A program made the position numbers and the translations under genes. A DNA stretch of 64,000 nt from Peptococcaceae bacterium BICA1-7 (GTDB taxonomy: Bacteria; Bacillota; Desulfotomaculia; Desulfotomaculales; Desulfocucumaceae): positions 124,001-188,000 of the forward strand of contig JUEB01000011.1 in assembly GCA_000802095.1 (NCBI GenBank). The letters run 5' to 3'. Below are positions 47,972 through 55,750 of this stretch, piece by piece. Under the pieces are notes generated by a model. The model was not told where the DNA came from. It did not search any database and was given only the letters and a program-made list of their open reading frames with translations. The stretch's first letter is position 1. Every line of letters starts with the position of its first letter.

Positions 47972-48024
47972 AAACAGATTTTACAAACCTTTAACGGTTA
48001 TATTACAAAACTGTCACATTTTTA
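47972..48024 (-). promoter_or_regulatory. 11-bp direct repeats (same operator type)
   Basis: On the minus strand: TGTGACAGTTT, TGTAATATAAC, CGTTAAAGGTT, TGTAAAATCTG, in 11-base steps (the first step is 10-11). It lies between the histidine kinase gene and the SHOCT gene it would control. Confidence 0.65.
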
Positions 48025-48062
48025 GTGCTGAAGTAAAAAAAGAAGGCCCACAACGTGAGCCT

Positions 48063-49523
48063 TTACCTCGGGGCTGTTCCTGTGCTTAGCGTAAAGGAAA
48101 AGGTCGTTCCTTTACCAGGAGTGCTTTCCACGTATATCCGACCGCCCATGTTTTCAGCCAGCCGTTTGACTATGGCCAGTCCCAGCCCCGTTCCGCCGCC
48201 TTCTCTTCTGGTCCTGGACTTGTCAGCTTTATAGAACTTTTCCCAGATAAACTCCCGTTCGTCCTCTGGTATGCCGGGGCCGCTGTCTATCACGCTTATT
48301 TTAACAAAGCCGTTGAGCACAACAGTATTCATCCGGATACTCCCACCTGTTGGGGTATATCTTACTGCATTTTCCAAAAGGTTAAACAGTATCTGCTGCA
48401 GACGATCCGGATTTGCCAGTACAGGGGGGATATTTTCAGGAATATCCAGGTCAAGCGCAATTTCTTTTTGTTCAATAAAGACTCCCATTTTTTCTGCCGC
48501 TTTTATTAAAACAGGGGCTATATCAAATACAGAAAGCTCAATATTTTCCTGCCCGGACTCCATTCTCCTCAAATCCAGCAGGTCAAAAACCAGTCTTTTT
48601 AACCGGCCTGCCTCCTCAACAATTCCATCTATACAGTCCCGGCGGTCTTCTTCACTTTCCGCCACATTGTCCTTCAGAGCTTCCGCATATCCCTGGATAA
48701 TGGTCAGCGGTGTCCTTAATTCGTGTGAGATTCCCGCCACAAAATCCTTCCTGGTTTGATCCAGCCTCTCCAGGGTAGCTATTTTTTCCTGCAAATCACC
48801 CGATAAAGTGTTAAGCGAATCAGCAAGGACTCCTATTTCATCTTCGGATTTTACGGCCACCTTCCTGCTGAAATCCCCCCTGGCCAGGGCCCGGGCCACT
48901 TTATTCATTTGTACCAGGGGACGGGACAAAGAACGTGAGAAGGCCAGACTCAGGAATGTAGCCAGAATAATGCCCCCTATGCCTACGTTAAGTATGATCC
49001 TCTGGTACTCAGAAATCTGTCCTTCAATAGCGGCTATGGAACTGCTTACAATTACAGCGCCAGTGGTACGACCCCCGTTTATGACCGGCACCAGGGCAGA
49101 CAAGACCTCTGCTCCGATGATTTCATTTCTGCCGCTCTTTAATACTCTTTCTCCGGCTAATACCTTTTTTAAATCATCCATGGTAATCAAGTCACCATGA
49201 TGTTCCAGAATGCTGATTTTGGTTAAACTCATGTTCATGCCCATCCCGTGACATTCCAGTATATAACCGTCCCGATCCACCAGCATAATGTTTGTGTCGG
49301 TCAGCTCGGAAATAAGACTTATTTTATCCCGGGCATTTTCTTCATTGCTCAAGGCGCCGGCAACCTCGTTCCCCTGACGGAGAATGCTATCCGTTTGCAG
49401 TTTATAGTAAACTTTTTTTATTATATTTGACTGAACCATGCCGGTGGTCCAGGTAATTATCAGCACAAGAATCACAATAGCCAGCCATAGTTTGGCCATA
49501 ATGCTTTTTTTAAAAAACCTCAT
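48063..49523 (-). CDS. Membrane sensor histidine kinase with Cys/His/Met-rich sensor loop
   Basis: 486 residues. Helices about 10-30 and 177-197 flank an extracytoplasmic domain (about 31-176) containing CHGMGMNM at 91-98, a soft-metal-like cluster. HAMP (RSLSRPLVQMNKVARALARG), H-box ISHELRTPLTIIQGYAEA, N-box NLLENAVRYTPTGG, G1/G2 boxes (DSGPGIPEDE, GGGTGLGLAIVKRL) are intact. It overlaps the end of a response regulator gene that is now broken. A WalK/PhoR/CssS-like kinase; copper sensing is inferred only from the motif and neighbours. Confidence 0.92.
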   Translation of the reverse strand: MRFFKKSIMAKLWLAIVILVLIITWTTGMVQSNIIKKVYYKLQTDSILRQGNEVAGALSNEENARDKISLISELTDTNIMLVDRDGYILECHGMGMNMSLTKISILEHHGDLITMDDLKKVLAGERVLKSGRNEIIGAEVLSALVPVINGGRTTGAVIVSSSIAAIEGQISEYQRIILNVGIGGIILATFLSLAFSRSLSRPLVQMNKVARALARGDFSRKVAVKSEDEIGVLADSLNTLSGDLQEKIATLERLDQTRKDFVAGISHELRTPLTIIQGYAEALKDNVAESEEDRRDCIDGIVEEAGRLKRLVFDLLDLRRMESGQENIELSVFDIAPVLIKAAEKMGVFIEQKEIALDLDIPENIPPVLANPDRLQQILFNLLENAVRYTPTGGSIRMNTVVLNGFVKISVIDSGPGIPEDEREFIWEKFYKADKSRTRREGGGTGLGLAIVKRLAENMGGRIYVESTPGKGTTFSFTLSTGTAPR

Positions 49524-50150
49524 TCCACCACCTCAAATTTATAGCCGACTCCCCACACGGTCCTGATTATGTCCGGACATCCTGGCACTTTATTTAACTT
49601 GTCTCTGAGTCTATTGATATGGGTGTCCACCGTCCTGGTATCGCCGTAATAATCAAACCCCCAAACCTCCTGCAGCAGTTCATCTCTTGTGTATGCCCTG
49701 CCGGGATGCCTGCTCATAAAGTATATAAGATCAAATTCTTTTACAGTAAGGGAAACAGGCTGCCCGCAAACAGTAACGCTTCGTGTTTCTGTATTTATTT
49801 CCACTGATACTTTAGTGCCGTCATTTTATTTTCTTTGTTTTCCACATTGTCCTGGCTCTGGGCTGTGCGGCGCAGCACTGCTTTGACCCTGGCCAGGAGT
49901 TCCCGTGGGCTGAAAGGCTTCACAACATAATCGTCCGCGCCCATCTAAGTCCGACGATTCTGTCCACTTCATCACCTTTAGCCGTAAGCATATTATAGGG
50001 ACGGATGATCTGGCCCGCACCTCGCGGCAAACGGTCCAGCCGTTGATTTCCGGCATCATTATATCTAAGATAATCAGATCAAATTTTTCAGCCTTCATTT
50101 TCTCAAGAGCCTGTTTATAATGCCCCCCGTTGTCAAGACACGGAAAATAT
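49520..50150 (-). pseudogene. OmpR/PhoP-type response regulator, broken
   Basis: The C-terminal winged helix is intact (SLTVKEFDLIYFMSRHPGRA to VWGVGYKFEVVE). The receiver piece KAEKFDLIILDIMMPEINGW then VCREVRARSSVPII is in another frame. One-base losses appear near 49995 (ATAATATGCTT for ATAATTATGCTT) and near 49947 (CTTAGATGGGC for CTTGAGATGGGC). The first 40 or so residues, with the acidic pocket, are missing, replaced by DNA next to an IS3 remnant. It would pair with the overlapping histidine kinase gene. At most a DNA-binding fragment could be made. Confidence 0.88.
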
Positions 50151-50164
50151 TTTGTAAGTTATCC

Positions 50165-50860
50165 TCCTTTCCGTGTTTTGTATGTTCAAGCAGCTTGATG
50201 ATGCTTGCCATCATAGACTTGGGACGGGCATTGACCTCCAATGGAAGAATGGGGACGATAGGTATTGTACTCATGAATATATTGGTTCAAAGCAATTCTC
50301 AGCTCCCGGGGGCTATTGAATTCATTGATGTATACGCAATCACATTTCAGAGTCCGGAAAAACCGTTCAGTTCTAACATTATCCAGGGCTTGACCCTTGC
50401 CATCCATAGAGATTTTAACAGTATAGGACTCTAACAGATTAAGATAGTCAGGATTGGTAAAATGACAACCTTGATCACTGTTGATGATCTCCGGACGGCG
50501 GTGGTTCAAGGCCCGTTTCAGGCAGTTTAATACAAAGGATTTATCCAAGGTGCTGGACAGTTCAAAATCCACGATGCACCGCTGTACCAGTCGATAATTA
50601 CAAACAGATACATGAAGCCTTTTTCCATTCGAATATATGTAATATCTACGCCCCAGACCTGGTCTGGATGGTCAATGGTCAGGTTCCTCAGTAGATAAGG
50701 CCGAACATACTGGGCGTGAAACCGCTTACTTAGATTGGGTTTAGGATAAATGGTGTAAATCCCCATCTCTCGCATCATTCGGCGTACTTTTTTCCTGTTA
50801 ATCAGTAGATAATCATCCCGTCTCAGAATCCGTGTGATGGTTCGATAACCCCAGGTGGGG
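50165..50860 (-). mobile_element. IS3-family transposase OrfB remnant
   Basis: Frames TWGYRTITRILRRDDYLLIN, then RKKVRRMMREMGIYTIYPKP and HPDQVWGVDITYIRMEKGFM (first DDE Asp) are followed after a frameshift near 50570 by IINSDQGCHFTNPDYLNLLE (second Asp) and QALDNVRTERFFRTLKCDCV (Glu), ending HSSIGGQCPSQVYDG. The 5' orfA part is absent and no clear terminal repeats were identified. Inactive. Confidence 0.9.
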
Positions 50861-50964
50861 ACTTACTTTTTTAATTTTGTGTCTCACTCTATGGGAGCAT
50901 TATAGAACCACATAAATTGAATTCATGTAGTTTTTGAGGTATTATTGTACTGAGGTGATTAATT

Positions 50965-51222
50965 ATGGCCGCTAATCTCGATCGCTTAATTAAAGAAATT
51001 AGGGATTTATCAGCAGCTGAAAAATCTGAACTCGCCCGCAGGCTTGACGAGGAGGCCGTTTTTGATGACCAGTCATGGTACTGGACGCCTCAGTGGCAGG
51101 CGGCTGAAAAAGAAGCAGACGAAGATATAGCCGCTGGCAGGGTCCACCGTTACAATAACGCTGATGACGCAATAAAATTTCTAAACGAACAGCGTGAACG
51201 TCCGTCCGGGGAAGACCAATAA
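50965..51222 (+). CDS. Antitoxin of a RelE-type module
   Basis: 85 residues, acidic, with an N-terminal LDRLIKEIRDLSAAEKSELA helix and a C-terminal extended part (WYWTPQWQAAEKEADEDIAA). It lies four bases before a RelE-like toxin, the usual order. GAGGTG precedes the ATG. Identified mainly by context. Confidence 0.78.
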   Translation: MAANLDRLIKEIRDLSAAEKSELARRLDEEAVFDDQSWYWTPQWQAAEKEADEDIAAGRVHRYNNADDAIKFLNEQRERPSGEDQ

Positions 51223-51225
51223 ATC

Positions 51226-51492
51226 ATGTACAAGGTGGCATTCACTAATAGATTTGTTCGGTCATACAAAACCCTCGACAAAAAATCTAGTTCACTCGTT
51301 GAAAAAGCAATTTCGTTACTGGTAAATAATCCTCATCATCCATCCTTGCGCATGAAAAGAATACAGGGCACAAAAAACATCTGGGAAGCCAGTGCTGGCA
51401 TATCGATACGCATCACCTTCATGCTATCAGAAGATGTTTTACAACTAAGAAACGTAGGCACCCATGACCAGGTTTTCAGACCGCCTTATTAA
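51226..51492 (+). CDS. RelE/ParE-like toxin
   Basis: 88 residues with the small RelE fold pattern: YKVAFTNRFVRSYKTLDKKS, LRMKRIQGTKNIWEASAGIS, IRITFMLSEDVLQLRNVGTH. The basic, YafQ/RelE-like end suggests a ribosome-dependent mRNase. Together with the antitoxin it may stabilise the island whose right repeat lies 145 bp away. Confidence 0.82.
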   Translation: MYKVAFTNRFVRSYKTLDKKSSSLVEKAISLLVNNPHHPSLRMKRIQGTKNIWEASAGISIRITFMLSEDVLQLRNVGTHDQVFRPPY

Positions 51493-51558
51493 TTAAATCT
51501 TTCTACCGCTTTTTCTACCAACAGGCATTTATAACCTAATTTAACCGAGTAAAAAGAA

Positions 51559-51605
51559 ATATCGCTGAGTCGTCCAAACCGCGTAAAATATGGACTCAGC
51601 GATAT
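51559..51605. repeat. Inverted repeat beside the right att-like copy
   Basis: ATATCGCTGAGTC (51559-51571) and GACTCAGCGATAT (51593-51605) are perfect inverted 13-mers separated by 21 nt, ending 31 nt before the 57-bp repeat. No T tract follows, so it is a weak terminator candidate and could be a recombinase arm site. Confidence 0.7.
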
Positions 51606-51636
51606 TGCATTTAAAGCCCCTATACCCCTGGGTAAA

Positions 51637-51693
51637 ACTCAAAATCCGCCGGTGGCAACACCGTAAGGGTTCGACTCCCTTCTTCGGCACCAA
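51637..51693 (+). repeat. Right copy of 57-bp direct repeat (displaced tRNA-Leu 3' end)
   Basis: Identical to 23830-23886, from the anticodon loop through CCA. The 5' half of the tRNA is absent, so it is not a functional tRNA. It is followed by a terminator, which would be the original one of the tRNA gene. Confidence 0.9.
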
Positions 51694-51695
51694 GA

Positions 51696-51727
51696 AAAGG
51701 CCTCCCCCTTGTGGGAGGCCTTTCTTT
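51696..51727 (+). terminator. Terminator after the displaced tRNA end
   Basis: AAAAGGCCTCCC / GGGAGGCCTTTC with a T-rich tail. Confidence 0.88.
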
Positions 51728-51954
51728 TTCCTTTATGCGGTTTTAGATGCGTTTCGCATATTGCTGAAAAAAGAATCTTTGATAACTTAATAACTTAGTT
51801 AAACCGGTACCAATAGACCTCTTTTTATCTTTGTCTAAAATTAAATGGATATTTATGTAACAATAAAAATATAATTTGATTCGATTTATATTTATTGTTT
51901 TACGATATATTGTGTGTTAAAATCAAATTAACATAGATAAGTGAGGTGCTTTTT

Positions 51955-52428
51955 ATGAAACGAGAAACACTCTTTTTAAAGGTAATTATTTTTCTTATTG
52001 GAATTCCGATTCTTGGTTTGTGTATATTTGGGTTGCCTTCGATAGCTAATGAAGCAGCAGAATATTATCCAGCTTATTTGCTATATCCCGTTTTAATCGG
52101 TATGTATGCAGCGGCGGTCCCATTTTTCTTTGCTCTGTATCAGACTTTAAAACTTTTAAGCTATATTGACAATAACAAGGCTTTCTCGGAATTATCTGTA
52201 AAGGCTTTAAAGAATATAAAATACTGTGCAATCACAATCAGTATTTTATATGCAGGACTCATACCACTCTTATTTCCCATGGCGGAGGCAGACGACGCCC
52301 CAGGTATCGTAGCACTCGGATTGGTTATTGCTTTTGCTTCAACGGTGATTGCAGTCTTTGCTGCTATTCTTCAAAAGCTATTAAAAAATGCTATCGATAT
52401 AAAATCAGAAAATGATTTAACGGTTTGA
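51955..52428 (+). CDS. DUF2975 membrane protein
   Basis: 157 residues with four hydrophobic segments. Matches the DUF2975 pattern (LYQTLKLLSYIDNNKAFSEL, VKALKNIKYCAITISILYAG). The ATG at 51955 has GTGAGGTG about eight bases upstream. It is followed two codons later by an XRE regulator (YozG-like), the usual pairing. Function unknown. Confidence 0.88.
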   Translation: MKRETLFLKVIIFLIGIPILGLCIFGLPSIANEAAEYYPAYLLYPVLIGMYAAAVPFFFALYQTLKLLSYIDNNKAFSELSVKALKNIKYCAITISILYAGLIPLLFPMAEADDAPGIVALGLVIAFASTVIAVFAAILQKLLKNAIDIKSENDLTV

Positions 52429-52438
52429 GGTGAATAAC

Positions 52439-52657
52439 ATGGCGATTATAATCAATATTGATGTGATGTTGGCTAAAAGGAAAATGAGCGTAACAGAACT
52501 TTCGGAGAGGGTTGGAATAACAATGGCTAACCTTTCTATATTGAAAAATGGAAAGGCAAAAGCGATTCGATTATCAACTCTAGAGGCGATTTGTAAGGCT
52601 TTAGAATGTCAGCCTGGAGATATTTTAGAATACAAAAGTGAAGTCAGTCAAGGATAA
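52439..52657 (+). CDS. XRE-type HTH regulator (YozG-like)
   Basis: 72 residues forming one HTH: MLAKRKMSVTELSERVGITM, ANLSILKNGKAKAIRLSTLE and AICKALECQPGDILEYK. The ATG at 52439 has GAGGTG upstream; a GTG at 52430 is less likely. Adjacent to DUF2975 in one operon. Confidence 0.9.
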   Translation: MAIIINIDVMLAKRKMSVTELSERVGITMANLSILKNGKAKAIRLSTLEAICKALECQPGDILEYKSEVSQG

Positions 52658-52724
52658 TAAAGTTTGGTTAATAAACATTGTGGAGGAAAGGATTTAATTG
52701 ATAATTATTAGGGAAGGTATAACC

Positions 52725-53972
52725 ATGGACATTAACAATCTGATTATTGAAAATATTGCTAACCCCCATGAGCTGGAGAGAATGTTTAGAAAAGAACCCG
52801 AAGCTTTTAAAAAGTCATTCTCATACGCCTGGGAACAAAACCCTGACTCGCAGGTTCTTGCCGTTTGGTATGAAAGATTGCATTTCAAGGAGACGGCAAA
52901 TACAGAAAAAGCTTCCTTGCTTCAGAAAGATTTCTTATCCATGGGCATTTTAGCAATTCTGGCCGGGATAAGCACAAGGATAATTTTACATTTTGCCGAA
53001 CAGCAAGCAATAGCCCCTATTAACCTTGTTTTTGGTATACTTCCCTTTATTGCCGCCTATTTTGTATACAATAATACCCCCAAAAAAAATGTTCTTTACA
53101 CCCTTGCATCGTTATTCATAATCTCCTTATTTTATCTTAATATGCTGCCACTAGAGCATAAAGACAGTATTATCCTGGCTTATCTACACCTTCCCATTTT
53201 CTTATGGGTATTATTAGGGCTTGCATTTACAGGAAATGAATATGGCATAGGCAGCACAAAATTAGCCTATCTCAAATTTAATGGGGAATTTTGCATACTC
53301 TACGCCAGCATGGCAATCAGCGGAATGCTGCTAACAGCATTAACCATGCAGTTATTTAGTTTTGTCGGCATGGATATATCTGAATTCTATTTTAAAAATG
53401 TCGTTTTATTTGGTGCTGCCGCTCTGGCTATTGTGGCTACATACCTGGTATCAAGGAACCTTAAACTTGCTAAAAATATTGCACCATATATAGCCAAAAT
53501 TTTTAGTCCTCTTGTACTGGCCACATTGTTGGTCTATCTTATAACGGTTATTGGGGTCGGAAAAAATCCATTCCTGGACCGCAATTTCCTCATATCCTTC
53601 AACGGAATACTCCTTAGTGTACTGGCCGTTACCATATTCTCCATTACCGAAAGCGGCACAGACGAGAAAAAGAACATTTCTGATTATATAAATTTTGCCC
53701 TGATTGTTCTTGCTCTTATCATTGACAGTGTGGCTTTATCAGCCATAGTGTTCAGGCTTTCTTCTTATGGGATTACGCCCAACAGACTTGCTGTTTTAGG
53801 CGTAAACATACTTATCTGGGCCAATCTAATTTGGATTATGCTCTCCTATATGCGTTTTCTACAAAACAAAACCGGACCTTCAACCATCCAAGATGCCGTT
53901 ACTAAGTATTTGCCGGTCTACGGACTTTGGGCAGCTTTCGTTACATTTACTTTTCCTTTAATTTTTTATTAG
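52725..53972 (+). CDS. Polytopic membrane protein (DUF4153-like)
   Basis: 415 residues. The N-terminal 70 are soluble and helical (NPHELERMFRKEPEAFKKSF, YAWEQNPDSQVLAVWYERLH). About 11 membrane helices follow. This layout fits DUF4153-type proteins of Firmicutes. The ATG at 52725 has GGGAAGG seven bases upstream. It may belong to the DUF2975-XRE unit. No enzymatic motif is seen. Confidence 0.68.
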   Translation: MDINNLIIENIANPHELERMFRKEPEAFKKSFSYAWEQNPDSQVLAVWYERLHFKETANTEKASLLQKDFLSMGILAILAGISTRIILHFAEQQAIAPINLVFGILPFIAAYFVYNNTPKKNVLYTLASLFIISLFYLNMLPLEHKDSIILAYLHLPIFLWVLLGLAFTGNEYGIGSTKLAYLKFNGEFCILYASMAISGMLLTALTMQLFSFVGMDISEFYFKNVVLFGAAALAIVATYLVSRNLKLAKNIAPYIAKIFSPLVLATLLVYLITVIGVGKNPFLDRNFLISFNGILLSVLAVTIFSITESGTDEKKNISDYINFALIVLALIIDSVALSAIVFRLSSYGITPNRLAVLGVNILIWANLIWIMLSYMRFLQNKTGPSTIQDAVTKYLPVYGLWAAFVTFTFPLIFY

Positions 53973-54321
53973 AAAGGCTCTGTTAATGTAATATCAAACC
54001 TAATTTAATGAGCTAATTGGAATGAAAAGATAGCGGAGGGATTAATTCTATCAAAACTATCTCTGGTTAGGTACCTGTCCAGGGCAAAATACTGATCAAC
54101 CAGATAACTTCTGCCAGTATTTTGATCGTCTTCATAAAAATTATTCGTATCCCAATATCACTGAGTTTTATCTCTTTGCAACCGGCTACTTCATCTGCTC
54201 TAAATTCCAATTCGTCAGTTGATTTATTAAAGACTTATTAATCAAAGGAATTATTTGGAATAAAGAGAATATTATATTTAGGTTGTTACTCTAAACGGAC
54301 AAATCTAATGGAGGGAAACTA
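53973..54321. other. Gene-free stretch with possible decayed frame
   Basis: No intact gene. On the minus strand a stop-free run of about 45 codons (ending NPSAIFSFQLAH) may be a gene relic. It contains AGCGGAGGGATTAATTC near 54034, a motif also found near 24895 and 55153. Confidence 0.4.
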
Positions 54322-55119
54322 ATGAATATAGAGTCACTGAAACTCGTTTATTTTTCGCCTACAGGGACAACGAAAACGATTATTGAAGGAATTGCACGTG
54401 GAATTAATCAAAGTCCTATGGAAACGATAGATATTACGAAACCAGAGGTTAGAAAACAACAATTGCAAACATCGGAAAATGAACTACTTGTTATCGGTGT
54501 GCCAGTTTATGTCGGCAGGGTTCCGGCTATTGCAATTGACTGGCTACATACGATCAAAGCTCGTAGCACGCCTGCCGTATGCATTGTCGTTTATGGCAAT
54601 CGTCAGTATGGCGATGCTCTACTCGAACTTAAAGACACTATGGTAAAGCATGGATGTGTTCCGATAGCCTATGCTGCATTTGTTGGGGAACACTCCTTTT
54701 CCAGCTCTGAAACGCCTATTGCCTCAGCTCGTCCTGATGTAAGTGATGTAAATCACGCAGAGTTATTTGGGAAAAGAATAAATGAAAAATTATTGTCTAT
54801 TTCATCAGTTGATCATATTTCCGATATAACTGTACCTGGCAACTATCCCTATCAGCAATTTAAGGCATGGGTTCTTGATTTTATAGCAATCAATGATAAA
54901 TGTTCGCAATGTGGAGTCTGTGCACAGGAATGTCCCGTTGGGGCTATCGATTTAGAAAATAGTGGTTCAATTGATACGAATAAATGCATCTTGTGTTGTG
55001 CCTGCATTAAGAAGTGCCCGGAGAATGCACGAACGATGAAAGCTGGTATAGTTAAAAATGTTTCAATACATCTGAGTCAAACATGTCAAAATCGAAAGGA
55101 GCCAGTATTCTTTTTATAA
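54322..55119 (+). CDS. EFR1-type flavodoxin-ferredoxin fusion
   Basis: 265 residues. The N-terminal flavodoxin-like domain (LVYFSPTGTTKTIIEGIARG, FMN phosphate loop SPTGTTK) is followed by a C-terminal 2[4Fe-4S] ferredoxin with CSQCGVCAQECPVGAI and CILCCACIKKCPENA. EFR1 proteins are soluble redox carriers of anaerobes. GGAGGG precedes the ATG. Single-gene unit with a terminator near 55150. Confidence 0.93.
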   Translation: MNIESLKLVYFSPTGTTKTIIEGIARGINQSPMETIDITKPEVRKQQLQTSENELLVIGVPVYVGRVPAIAIDWLHTIKARSTPAVCIVVYGNRQYGDALLELKDTMVKHGCVPIAYAAFVGEHSFSSSETPIASARPDVSDVNHAELFGKRINEKLLSISSVDHISDITVPGNYPYQQFKAWVLDFIAINDKCSQCGVCAQECPVGAIDLENSGSIDTNKCILCCACIKKCPENARTMKAGIVKNVSIHLSQTCQNRKEPVFFL

Positions 55120-55149
55120 GTACCTTCCCCCCAATAGGTCCTACGAGAA

Positions 55150-55200
55150 CAAGGACAATGGACAGCGGAGGGATAAATTCCTTCCGCTTCTATTTTTTAT
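55150..55200 (+). terminator. Terminator after the EFR1 gene
   Basis: AGCGGAGGGAT and TTCCTTCCGCT pair, followed by a T-rich tail. Almost the same hairpin (AGCGGAGAGATTTATTCC then TTCCGCT) occurs at 24894-24925 upstream of the AbrB gene. Confidence 0.78.
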
Positions 55201-55274
55201 ATTAAGATTGACGGCTTAGGATAGTGAAATTTGAGCATCCTATATCATGCAGATAAAGAATTGCAGGTGATATT

Positions 55275-55736
55275 ATGGAGTGGCTCGCATTTGGAGGAAT
55301 AGCATGGCTTACAGGCTTATTACTTGTACCTCTTAAAAATTGGAAAAAACTATGGCCTTTAGGGATAGCCGGAATGATCATCGTTTTTACTATTGATAGC
55401 ACATTAGTGTCTTTAGGCGCCTTCAAATTTAGTTCCAGCACTCCTGAAATATCCGGTATTCCTGTTCCTTACTGGCTCAGCTATATCCCAGGGGGGATTA
55501 TATTTGGCTACTATTGCCCTAATGAACGTTGGTTAAAGCTTGTATATATTGCTATCTCAGCTTTTGCGCTGCTGGTGATGGAGTTAATTATGCTTTGGTT
55601 AGGCTACTTCAACTATATCAACTGGAACCCGGCAAAGTCTTTCATGCTTAACGCCGGTGGTTTCACAATAATGCTATGGCTGGCTGAATGGCTGGGGCTT
55701 GCTGGGAAAAAAGATATCGCAATTAGTGAATTTTAG
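55275..55736 (+). CDS. CBO0543-like polytopic membrane protein
   Basis: 153 residues with about five membrane helices, starting MEWLAFGGIAWLTGLLLVPL and KNWKKLWPLGIAGMIIVFTI. It aligns in layout with 41152-41649 (W..GL..L.PL..WK.LWP.G), but its middle loop lacks the GGAAGG motif. Function unknown. Confidence 0.75.
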   Translation: MEWLAFGGIAWLTGLLLVPLKNWKKLWPLGIAGMIIVFTIDSTLVSLGAFKFSSSTPEISGIPVPYWLSYIPGGIIFGYYCPNERWLKLVYIAISAFALLVMELIMLWLGYFNYINWNPAKSFMLNAGGFTIMLWLAEWLGLAGKKDIAISEF

Positions 55737-55750
55737 GTGACTTCACTACA

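Noticed and set aside
51637-51693. A second tRNA-Leu gene
   Set aside because: Only the 3' part is present; no 5' acceptor strand or D arm.
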